64,000 nucleotides of DNA from Eutreptiella sp. 'Long Island Sound 2002' (Eukaryota > Euglenozoa > Euglenophyceae > Eutreptiales > Eutreptiaceae): positions 3,162,001 to 3,226,000 of the forward strand of contig OZ038385.1 of NCBI GenBank assembly GCA_964036045.1. Reading direction: 5' to 3'. The notes beneath the pieces are model-generated. The model did not search any database. It was not told where the DNA came from and worked only from the letters and a program-made list of their open reading frames with translations. Of the stretch, positions 56,801 through 64,000 are shown piece by piece. The first letter of the stretch is position 1. The number at the start of each line of letters is the position of its first letter. The translations under genes were made by a program, and so were the position numbers.

Positions 56801-59800
56801 ACGCGCCAAAGGTTGGACCCACCAAAAGTATTGCATGATGTCCGAAAGTGTTAAAAAAAAGTTTTGATAAAAAAAAAGGCAAACCTGATTCACCCCCATT
56901 TGCCCCCCCAAAATCTGTTCCGAACCAATGTCAGTTGAAAAAAGAAGGTCTGGCCCTTCGAGCCTGTTTCCTAGAATCCCCACCTCTACTTCAGGATTTG
57001 CGCCAGCAGATGAAACAAGGTCCACAATAATGTGTCCCTCATGGACTTGACCTGAGCGCCCCCCCCCCCCAAAAAAAACAGACCTGTCGCCCTGCCCCAA
57101 CCTATAACCTCTGCAACCCCCCCCCCCCCCCGCCTCCAACACACACACACACACACGTGCGCGCGCCCAGTCCGATCACCTCCCCACCACATATGCACGA
57201 GGCACCCAGAGCATAATGGACTCAGGGGTGGGTGCTACTAAGCCTCTCCAGATCAGTAGGCAGGTTTCGAAACAGACAACTGCAATGGGAGCAGCATTTG
57301 AAAAGGAAGACAGCATTTGCACAATGGTACCACAAAATCCAGGGTTCATATGTTGATGGAGCCAAAACCGACAGACGTTCATCCTTGGGATTGCCTGTGA
57401 GGCAAGACCTCAGGGGTTTTGTCAGGGGCAACGCCTTGTGTACCTTAAAGGCAATTGCTGCATTGTTCACCAGGATGTCCAGACCACCGTACTGAGCATG
57501 CAACATCTGAGCAAAACACTGGATGCTGTTCTGATCCCCAATATCCAAGGGTAAGAACACCACATTGCAACCCTGCGGGACAACAGAGGAGTGGAGGAGC
57601 GAGCAGGAAATAAACCTAACCAGCAGGAGTTAAGGGGTCCTTGGAATCCTGAAGGCAAGGATAGGGACATTGCCCTGGAGGGGCCGCAAACAGGTAAGTG
57701 CTCCTCCAGACATGCACGTCCTGGTGTGCATGCGCAGCAATTTTCGGCAGTGCTGTGTAATCCAATGAAAACGTTCTGACCGGCATCCTTGCTCTTAGCA
57801 TATTTCGTCAACACTGTGTGTTTACATGCAGTTGGGGGCTCCTGGGTGAGAAAGTCATAAATTGCACCCTACATCAGTTCGGGTGTTTGAGGAGATACGC
57901 TATGTACAATGAAGATGAAACACAAAGCCTTCAACCGTCATCAATCTGGTACATATCTACAATCAAACTCCGATGAGCTGGCCTGTTTGATGTTGAAAAC
58001 TTGTTCGGCAGGTGTACTGCCTGCATGGAACATGCATCTGGTCTGATATCTGGTGCCAGACGAATTCCCAAGAAATCATCCCTGGGGAACCTGAACTGGG
58101 TTGTGTTTGTGTTTTTTGTTCTTGGGATGATGCAGAGGCCCCCACTGGGCAACTCATTCCAATCCTGCAGCAATTGCAGAGGTTCGATGAGGGACAGCCG
58201 CCATATGTACAAGGGCCCGTGACCTGGAGGGACCAAGCAGGAGGAAAACGTGCATTCCATCGCACGTGCACCCTAGAAGAGGTGGTTGTCACTGGGTCCA
58301 ATGAGACACTGGGACTAACATACCAATACAAAAAACGAAAAAAAAAGCAGGGAAAAGCAGGAAATACATACCACAATACCCCCACCCCTTCCCTGGCTGA
58401 GGTCAAAAGGGTCCACATTGAGGGGGAATGTTTGGAAAGTGTCAGGGCAGGCATACCTCAGCCATGAGCTGGGCAGCAGCATTCCTTCCAAGACTTTCAT
58501 TCCTGCAACCCAGAATACACAGTACCCCAGGGGCCTTACCCAAGCCCCTTGCAATTTCATAACCAATACCTTTGTTGGCACCTGCAATCACATGCGAGCA
58601 TATGTGTGCCAGAGTGGAAAGTGTGGCTGTTGTGGCATCAGGCATGCCATTCTGACTGCAATTTGTGGTTGGCTTTGGCCCATGCTCAAGTTGAGGTGTA
58701 GTCCAGGTCCGAGAGAGACCAATAGCAGTGATGCAGATACCTTTGGTGGTCCAACTCAAGGAAGTGTGAAAATGGCAACACTCCGAAGGAATTAACAATT
58801 GCATGAGATGCAAAGCTATCTATCTATATCACCGTTATTGCAAACAATTGCCCCTATACGTTCCACGATAAATTTGGGCCTTCTGTCACATCTAGGGCGC
58901 AGCTTGTTGCCCATTGAGATTGGTCTATGAAGGAAATTGAGTTACACCCCCCCCCCCCTTGTATAAGCTACGCCATATGTACACAATTATTACGGTCCCT
59001 ACGCCTACTGTAGCGTGGACAAGGGCGTGGCTTCCACGCAACACATACAACCGCCGACACACACACGCGCAGGCCACATGTGCTGAAATTGGCAATTCAG
59101 GACCTATGGGATGCATCAGACTAAAATAAAAAATTTCCTGGTGCACCAGCAGGGGGCCACATGTGCTGAAATTGGCAAATGTGACGACAAACCCATGTCT
59201 TATGTGGCCGCACTACATTTCGTACGTAATTAAATTATGTACCCAATTATCACGGTCCCTACGCCCACTGCAGCTTGGACAAGGTCGTAGCTTATACAAA
59301 GGGGGGGGGGGGTACAAGCTAGAAATGCTGGCAGGCAATGAAAATCACCGAGGCTGGGGCCAAAATAGTGATGATGAAGTCTGTCCAGCTTTTGCAAATG
59401 TGATCTGTTCTTGTGGGCCGTTCTTGTGCTTTTTGGCAAAAATTGATGAACTGGCAGTCCACTAGATCCCATTTAAAGGATGCTCAAATGAGAGGCATTC
59501 TGTGGAATCTGGGAGATGATGCAGTGCCATGCACAAGGGCTTCCTTCAATTCCGAGCTAACAAACTGTTGCAGCAGTCTGCATTGTTAGGAAGGGGTGAA
59601 GCAACAATTTGGTAAGCAAGTGTGAATAACACCAAACCCCAAAGTAACAAATGATTTTTTTTGGGAGGGGTGTCTCCATACAATGCCAATGACTGATGTT
59701 CGGAGATGGAATGGCACAAGAAAGCATTGCAAAATACCACACAGAAGATCACGGGCAGGTTACAAGCCTACAATCTTATGGGCTTGGAAGCAGGTCGCTG

Positions 59801-60034
59801 CTGGCTGCAATGATCAACAGTACCTTGCGGCCAAACACAGCAACCTACGCCTCACTGGCAGTGGCTGCAACAACCGTGCTTGGAGGGGCAGGATTTGCAA
59901 CACACATACACATATTCCATGAGAAATCGCAACATGCACACGCGTGCGAACACACAGTCAAGCAATCTGTCGTAAACAGGGAAATCTCGTCTGCAAAACA
60001 TACCTGTTACCACAGCAATTCTGGGAGCGGACAT
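47768..60034 (-). CDS. CBR1: Carbonyl reductase (NADPH), CBR1-type short-chain dehydrogenase, 7 exons
   Basis: Joining seven exons (31, 125, 129, 171, 174, 74 and 124 nt) gives an 828-nt reading frame for 275 residues; human CBR1 has 277. Features are TGANKGIG for NADPH binding (residues 10-17), DILVNNAA (in exon 3), the catalytic Ser in VNVSSIS (about 138-139), the catalytic YGVSK (Tyr191, Lys195), CPGYCSTDM after the active site, and the C-terminal GADTAIYLALIP segment typical of carbonyl reductases. The insertion between the Ser and Tyr blocks, ending GVHQPKGWP, is characteristic of the CBR subfamily. The enzyme is expected in the cytosol, reducing carbonyl compounds with NADPH. All six introns are GT-AG, and phases match at every junction (1,0,0,0,0,2). 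The start is the only ATG in frame; a possible 5' UTR splice acceptor (TTGCAG) precedes it. No lesion was found, so the gene is probably functional. Confidence 0.93.
48120..48275. repeat. Poly-C/G-rich degenerate minisatellite
   Basis: Repeats of GGGGAGAAACCCCCC-like units inside intron 6 of the carbonyl reductase gene, including long homopolymeric C and G runs. Confidence 0.8.
48452..48475. repeat. Poly-C tract
   Basis: An almost pure C run of about 20 bases, one of several in introns of this gene. Confidence 0.9.
49010..49215. repeat. Degenerate GTGAAAAAACCC-type minisatellite
   Basis: Imperfect units alternate A-runs and C-runs (GGTGAAAAAACCC, GGTGAAAAAAAACCC, GGTGAAAAACCCC) and end in a G-run. 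It lies within intron 6. Confidence 0.75.
49500..49725. repeat. Degenerate TTACCGAAAAACCCCCC-type minisatellite
   Basis: Ten or so imperfect units of 18-25 bp contain TTACCAA or TGTACAA followed by CCCCCC. It lies in intron 6 and is related in style to the repeat at 49,010. Confidence 0.75.
50421..50494 (-). CDS. CBR1: Carbonyl reductase exon 6
   Basis: Acceptor TTGCAG, donor ACAG/GTTTGA. It encodes PRNIAVNAMCPGYCSTDM and the following SHRGH, ending in phase 2. Confidence 0.9.
50846..51019 (-). CDS. CBR1: Carbonyl reductase exon 5 (active-site Tyr and Lys)
   Basis: Acceptor GATCAG, donor CAG/GTGTTG. It encodes residues 153-210, including GVHQPKGWPNS and YGVSK. Confidence 0.92.
51215..51335. 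repeat. (TTGGCGG)n microsatellite
   Basis: Imperfect heptamer repeats TTGGCGG, GTTGGTGG and TTGGAGG in intron 4 of the carbonyl reductase gene. Confidence 0.9.
53391..53407. repeat. Poly-G tract
   Basis: A run of G in intron 4 followed by TCTGGGGGGAACCCCC. It resembles the poly-G ends of elements X and Y but lacks their flanking repeat. Confidence 0.8.
53830..54000 (-). CDS. CBR1: Carbonyl reductase exon 4 (catalytic Ser)
   Basis: Acceptor TTGCAG, donor CAG/GTGTGT. It encodes residues 96-152, including INFFGT and IVNVSSISG. Confidence 0.92.
55064..55827. mobile_element. 764-bp terminal-inverted-repeat DNA element inserted in X
   Basis: The ends are perfect 22-bp inverted repeats (55,064-55,085 and 55,806-55,827) beginning CAACCCAGCCCCC. 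It is flanked by GTCTTA on both sides (55,058-55,063 and 55,828-55,833), and element Y has a single GTCTTA at the matching place (59,197-59,202). Both subterminal regions are rich in AAATCGGC and AAATTGGC repeats, which could be transposase binding sites. No transposase frame is present, so it is non-autonomous. Confidence 0.88.
55307..55382 (+). ncRNA. tRNA-like segment with internal Pol III promoter boxes
   Basis: An A-box-like TGGTCCAGTGG (55,313-55,323), a D-stem CCAG/CTGG (55,317-55,320 and 55,332-55,335), a B-box-like GGTTCAGTTCC (55,357-55,367) and an eight-T run (55,375-55,382) are spaced as in a tRNA gene. The anticodon and T stems pair poorly, so it is a tRNA-derived relic or SINE head rather than a working tRNA. 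Confidence 0.6.
56463..56642 (+). pseudogene. RNase H C-terminal relic
   Basis: The frame contains IQWVPSHVEIFGNEEAARLAKD, which matches the His and last Asp/Glu block of LINE-type RNase H (WVPSH...GNE.A..LAK). The preceding catalytic blocks are not visible. It lies in intron 3 of the carbonyl reductase gene, on the opposite strand. Confidence 0.65.
57130..57168. repeat. (CA)n/(CG)n microsatellite
   Basis: ACACAC repeats followed by GTGCGCGCGC in intron 3. Confidence 0.9.
57444..57572 (-). CDS. CBR1: Carbonyl reductase exon 3
   Basis: Acceptor CCGCAG, donor AAG/GTACAC. It encodes residues 53-95, including VVFLPLDIGD and DILVNNAAIAFK. Confidence 0.92.
58457..58581 (-). CDS. CBR1: Carbonyl reductase exon 2
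   Basis: Acceptor TTGCAG, donor GAG/GTATGC. It completes Gly11 and encodes up to residue 52, with ANKGIG and CRNESLGRNAA. Confidence 0.92.
58947..59312. mobile_element. Element Y: poly-C/poly-G-ended non-autonomous element, uninterrupted
   Basis: A 366-bp relative of X: 12 C plus TTGTATAAGCTACGCC at the left end, and CGTAGCTTATACAAA plus 12 G at the right. Diverged 55-bp direct repeats lie at 58,979-59,033 and 59,238-59,292. Both flanks read TACA (58,943-58,946 and 59,313-59,316), consistent with a short target duplication. The interior repeats CCACATGTGCTGAAATTGGC at 59,083 and 59,157. It lies in intron 1 of the carbonyl reductase gene. Confidence 0.78.
60004..60034 (-). CDS. CBR1: Carbonyl reductase exon 1 (31 nt)
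   Basis: ATG at 60,034-60,032 encodes MSAPRIAVVT and the first base of Gly11. Donor ACAG/GTATGT. The tiny exon is supported by exact completion of the TGANKGIG motif and the matching phase 1 acceptor of exon 2. Confidence 0.88.
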
Positions 60035-61220
60035 TCTGCAATTAACCCACCAAACCTGGAGACAAAAAGAAAACAAGTGGAACGCGGCCACTGCACTGCA
60101 AGTGCAAAACAGTGCAAACATGCCTCAAAGCATGGACCTCCCTGCTGTGCATCTTGGTGGCTCCTGTTGAGAACATGTGGCTGACTGTGGCTCTTATTGC
60201 ACATATGGCCAGCTTCTCTGGTGCCATAACCATGGTGATCTGCAGACCTGTTTTGTCCAGAGCCGGCGAAAGATCAGGGCATTATGACCGTACCACCTCC
60301 CTGCGCAACCACGCTGAAAGTCAGAGAAACGACAGTCAAGCGAGGCCCCGTGCTTAGACAAGCCCTGTGCTTGCACGCGACACGTGGTACCAAAAGAATG
60401 CATGTACAAAAACCACGGTCAGAAAAAACTGGGAAAACGATGGTCAGACGGGTCCCGTGCTTGGACAAGCTGGTGCTTGCGCACGGGGGGGGGGGGGGGT
60501 CAATGGTCGGTATTGATTGACTGAATGTCCCGCCCATAGACAGTTTCAGCCCTTAGTCCAGTGGTTCTTGCACAGCAATTGTGTCCCCTTCTTGGTTGGG
60601 GTGCTCCACTATCTCATGTACACCTGGTCGATGTATGAAGTAGTGGTGCCCAAGACATGAAGGTCCAACATGCAAGAAGGACTCACAACACAATTACATT
60701 GCAGCCCACCAATGACCAATAGGCCCAGCACAAAATCAGTTGAAAGGTTGCAAATTCAACTAAGGTTGTACACAAAGAAAGAAAGAACCTGCAACAAGGG
60801 AACAGTACAAGGCAACATGGCAAGCATAGGAGGGAGCACTAATCCTCACCCATGCCACAACTAGTATGCTACCCATGCTATTGCTATTATTCCTAGAAAA
60901 ACCGAAGGGTCATTTTGGCCCATTTTACCCCAAGCCAAAATTTTTGGGGCCCCACGGCTAGAACTTCTTTGTGGTGGCTTTGGGCCGACCAAGATACGTA
61001 GGGCTACCAAATTTGTACTAGCAGCATGAAATGTTTGGGGACCGGAATTGGCCCAAAACATGTGCATAGCCTACTTCATATTGTACAACAATAAGCCGTT
61101 ATTTGGAAAAAAAATTGGGGTGCAAAATTTTTTGACATATTGTGGGGGGCTATTTTTTCCGGGCCACCCCCCCCCCAAAAGGGGCAGGGGGGGGTTATGA
61201 AAAAAAGGTGATACCGCAAA
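60035..61220. other. 5' flank of the carbonyl reductase gene with repeats, no gene
   Basis: It contains two diverged copies of a roughly 100-bp unit (60,310-60,380 and 60,418-60,482) with CCCGTGCTT.GACAAGC, a poly-G run ending at 60,499, and the dispersed repeat copy at 60,498-60,610. 60,620-61,220 shows nothing recognisable. Confidence 0.55.
60498..60610 (+). repeat. Dispersed repeat, copy 2
   Basis: Matches 46,488-46,600. It starts directly after a 15-base G run. Confidence 0.75.
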
Positions 61221-61221
61221 C

Positions 61222-61530
61222 CATCCAGCACCATGCGGTAGCACACAGCACCGCGCGGCATCATGCGGCACTATGCGGCACCATGCGGCACCATGCGGCA
61301 CCACCACACATGGTGCCGTGAGGTGCCGCGTGGTGCTGCATGGTGTCGCTTGGTGCCGCAGAATGCCGCGTGGTGACGCTTGATGCTGCATGATGCCCTT
61401 TGGTGCCGAATGGTGCCGCGCGGTGCCGTGTGATGCCCCATGGTGCCGTGTGGTGCCGCATGGAGCCGTGAAGTGCCGTATGGTGCCACGTGGCACCACA
61501 TGGTGCCGCTTGGTGCCACATAGGGGGCGT
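61222..61530. repeat. TGGTGCCGCA-type 10-bp minisatellite with an internal inversion
   Basis: Units read GCACCATGCG up to about 61,308 and TGGTGCCGCA from there on, so the array inverts at CACCACCACACATGGTG. About 30 degenerate units. It is unrelated in sequence to the LINE-associated satellite but has the same unit length. Confidence 0.88.
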
Positions 61531-61813
61531 ACCATGCGCTGTGCACGCACTGTGCGAAAAGTTGGCTGTTCTCCACCACCAAGAGTTCGGTAAGTTCAGA
61601 AGATTGAAAGGACGTCATTGAATGGCTGCTGCAGTGGACGGGGCTATAGGGGGCAGAATTTAGGTCCCTGGGACCCATGGCAAGCATCAGATGTTTGAAT
61701 TTTTGAGTTTTGAATTGATTGTGCATGATTCCGCAGGTGGGTGGTTTTCAGGGTTGTTACCTGGATAATCACCATAATAATTGGCGCTGTGCGCGCGCTG
61801 TGCGAAAACGCCC

Positions 61814-61960
61814 CCATAGTGCCGCATGGTGCTGTGTCGTGCCGCATGGTGCCGCGCGGTGCCTCGCAGCCCCGTGTGGTGCCGCCGAGTGCCGCATGGT
61901 GCCGTGTTGTACTGCATGGTAACGCATGGTGCTGCGTGGTGCTACGGGGTGCCGGGGTTG
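61814..61960. repeat. TGGTGCCGCA-type 10-bp minisatellite, second block
   Basis: About 14 degenerate units. It is preceded by GCGCTGTGCGCGCGCTGTGCG (61,789-61,809), a near copy of the sequence that follows the first block at 61,537-61,557. Confidence 0.85.
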
Positions 61961-62956
61961 GTGAATGGACGGATTGGTGGGTTGCTAGATGGATGAATGG
62001 ATGGATGAAAGGATGGAGGCGGTGCATGGCCATGTGCATTGTGCATGTGTTATATAAATTCGCTCCCCTCCGGTATTCGCAATCGTTGCAAGTGTGGATG
62101 ATGGAGACAATAGATGTACAAAAAGCGTTCTTTGCAAGCAGAAGCATAAGTGGATATGCTAAAAATGCAACAGCAGTGAGGGACGCGACAACCCGAGGCC
62201 ATGGATTGGTAGCAACTGGATTGGTAGCAACAACGCAGGGAAGGGGGACAAATTGACGGAAGTGGCGAGGGTGCAGAATATAGTTGTGAAGGTAGAGAGG
62301 AATGCGGCGGGGATGAAAGAAGAGGCATTGAAGAAGCAAACAGCTTTAGCACAGTTGTCCATATTCATGCCAAAGGGCCTGGGCTGAAAGGAGATAGCAA
62401 CAGCCTGGGTCCACTGCAAGCAGCAGGCCACTTGCTGAAAGGATGGGAAGGGACTGATAGGGGAGAAGTTGTGTGCTGCCAGGAGACCCATGTAGTGTTT
62501 GACCATTGGGCATTCATATGACGAGCATGAGGGGTATGGGGGGCATTGCAAGCGAGTGACAGTCACTCAGAAGAGTACATAAACAATTTTTATGGGTATT
62601 TGCCAGCCCGCACCAATATGGATACAACCCCCCCCCCCCCCTGCGCAGGTCGTTGTCCTCAACATCTATGCCAGTCATGGAGTACACACTCCTAGAGGCC
62701 ATTTGTGTTGCTATTGGGGCAGAAACCACTTGGATCACACGATGTGGCGGGTGACGTGCTAGTTGTAGTAGTACAACATTCCAAGTCCTCAAGTTGTTGG
62801 ATTTCACCTCTTTTGAAGACACAGGATTGATTCCGTGGGATAAAGCCAAGGAAATTTTGCTTTGCCTTGCAATCGCCCCTCCCCCACCAACCGCTACGAG
62901 GGGTTCTGGTTGGCATGGGGAGCAGGAGTGGCCATTGGTTTTATGTGGCTCTGTAG
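61961..62956. other. No recognised gene; possible coding relics
   Basis: Short tandem GGATGGATGA-like repeats at 61,985-62,020, a plus-strand stretch near 62,255-62,387 reading KLTEVARVQNIVVKVERNAA (helical, unidentified), and a poly-C tract at 62,628-62,641. Confidence 0.4.
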
Positions 62957-63361
62957 GGGTCCCCTCGGGCTCCAAGTGGTGGAGCGGTCTGTACCGAGTT
63001 TTCCACGCTTGCCGAGCTCACTGACATTGTGTTGCTTCTCGATGGTTTTGCACGGACAGCCACTTCACCCGCTGGAGCCCAAGCATGCCGCATTTGGGTA
63101 GTTATGGGTAAGGCCAAAATTTCGCTAGGCATAGTGGCCAAGGGCACACTTGATCGGTGTACTGTTCAAGACATCCGTTTGAAGCTTGCTCGTGATTGTA
63201 TAGCCATTCCACCCGCACTGCAATTGGCACATATTATTGCCACTCCCTCTAATGTGCATGAAGTGTTGCACACCATGCGGGTAGTGCACATGCAACCAAT
63301 TGCGCCACCCACGCTGCAAGTTCCCATACCACCCGGTGGTTCCTCGGGCTCTTCTTTGTAA
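62957..63361 (+). CDS. Unidentified coding exon or relic
   Basis: A plus-strand frame opens after a possible acceptor (CTGTAG) and runs 134 codons: ELTDIVLLLDGFARTATS, RIWVVMGKAKISLGIVAKGT and a Pro/Gly/Ser-rich end. A possible donor (CTTT/GTAAAT) lies at the stop. The composition looks protein-like, but I recognise no domain. Confidence 0.35.
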   Translation, partial: GSPRAPSGGAVCTEFSTLAELTDIVLLLDGFARTATSPAGAQACRIWVVMGKAKISLGIVAKGTLDRCTVQDIRLKLARDCIAIPPALQLAHIIATPSNVHEVLHTMRVVHMQPIAPPTLQVPIPPGGSSGSSL

Positions 63362-63408
63362 ATAGTGCGGCGTGGCAACAATGCAAGAGAATTGTACCCC
63401 TCAACCAC

Positions 63409-64000
63409 ATGAACGCACATTGTTTACCTTCTTTTGGGCAACACCGTCAAGTTGCAATCTTAGTCCGCAATCTACGCACCATACCTACCATGCCGACGGA
63501 CTCAGTGGCCGAGCAATCCATTGTGCATGCAGATTTGGCACCCCCACCTCCATGCTGTCCAAAAGTGCCGCCATTTGGAATGAAGGATGCAAACCATTTA
63601 CGCCATGCATATCTATCGCGGCACGCATATGAGAAGGCCACATGGCGGCTGGTTGATGGCTTGGGCTTGGAATCGGTTTCTGAAAGTTGCCAACCATGGC
63701 GGCATCTTATTGGCGTAAAACATAGCCACATTGGAAATGATTTTTTTTGAAATTTTGAAGAACCATTGCGTTCAGGGATCGCCCCTACAAAGACATTCAT
63801 TCTAAAGTGTCTCCCCAACCATCGTGATATGCTCTTATGGGATTGCGCTGTGGACGAGGTTTCTTTGCAACCCTAGATAGGGGTGGTGAAGTTTGGCCAT
63901 GCGACCGGTGCATGTAGAACATGCACCTCGAGGGAGCATCGCTTGGTTGACCAAGAAACCGTGGATGAACTAGCTAATTTGCTTGAGGACTCTAACTCAA
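63409..64000 (+). pseudogene. Unidentified coding relic running off the window
   Basis: One plus-strand frame reads protein-like through 63,409-64,000 despite TGA at 63,748-63,750 and TAG at 63,874-63,876: QVAILVRNLRT, GMKDANHLRHAYLSRHAYEK, KTFILKCLPNHRDMLLWD, GHATGACRTCTSREHRLVDQ. The last part suggests a Cys-containing segment. No family is recognised; it is probably a decayed mobile-element or duplicated gene. Confidence 0.4.

Noticed and set aside
61222-61530. Minus-strand frames rich in His, Ala and Thr across the TGGTGCCGCA arrays
   Set aside because: Artefact of tandem repetition; all frames are open and the peptide is purely periodic.

Overview
The window is nuclear DNA of an unidentified eukaryote. 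It holds a spliced gene with six GT-AG introns, no prokaryotic gene organisation, clustered non-LTR retrotransposons, short satellites and many poly-C/poly-G runs. A large-genome alga or other protist is plausible, but nothing here fixes the taxon.

Left part (1-37,800): a head-to-tail array of LINE retrotransposons, all on the minus strand. In order of decreasing coordinate they are C (37,183-26,591), D (26,517-15,601), B (15,260-5,659) and A (4,800 to the window edge). Two tiny 5'-truncated copies sit at 37,648-37,753 and 5,031-5,356. Every 3' end and the following 5' end are separated by an array of a 10-bp satellite (GGGATAGCAT or GGGATGGCAT on the plus strand), so the elements appear to have inserted one after another into this satellite. 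Each full element is about 10-11 kb. It has a long structured leader (two repeated promoter-like blocks, stem-loops and a tandem array of hairpins), one very long reading frame (unknown N-terminal region, APE-type endonuclease, reverse transcriptase, RNase H, zinc knuckle), a 3' UTR with a conserved stem-loop, and an (AAAAC)n end. A, B and C form one family. D is a diverged second family whose outer leader is nearly identical to that of C, so D looks chimeric. All four frames are broken. C is the least damaged, with two in-frame stops.

Boundary and middle (37,800-47,700): immediately right of the array is a cysteine-rich IBR/RING-like terminal exon (38,140-38,514). After it come a 40-bp minisatellite, an AT-rich stretch without genes, a decayed minus-strand gene that looks repeat-derived (41,708-43,219), a diverged direct duplication around an inverted-repeat segment (43.2-44.4 kb), and weak RNase H-like relics.

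Right part (47,768-60,034): a complete seven-exon minus-strand gene for a carbonyl reductase of the CBR1 type (275 aa). All splice phases agree and the Ser, Tyr and Lys catalytic residues are present. Its introns carry two related poly-C/poly-G-ended elements (X and Y). X is interrupted by a 764-bp terminal-inverted-repeat element with a 6-bp target duplication, and Y preserves the empty site. The introns also hold a tRNA-like segment and several simple repeats.

Right end (60,035-64,000): repeats, including a second 10-bp minisatellite (TGGTGCCGCA-like), then unrecognised plus-strand coding relics that run off the window.
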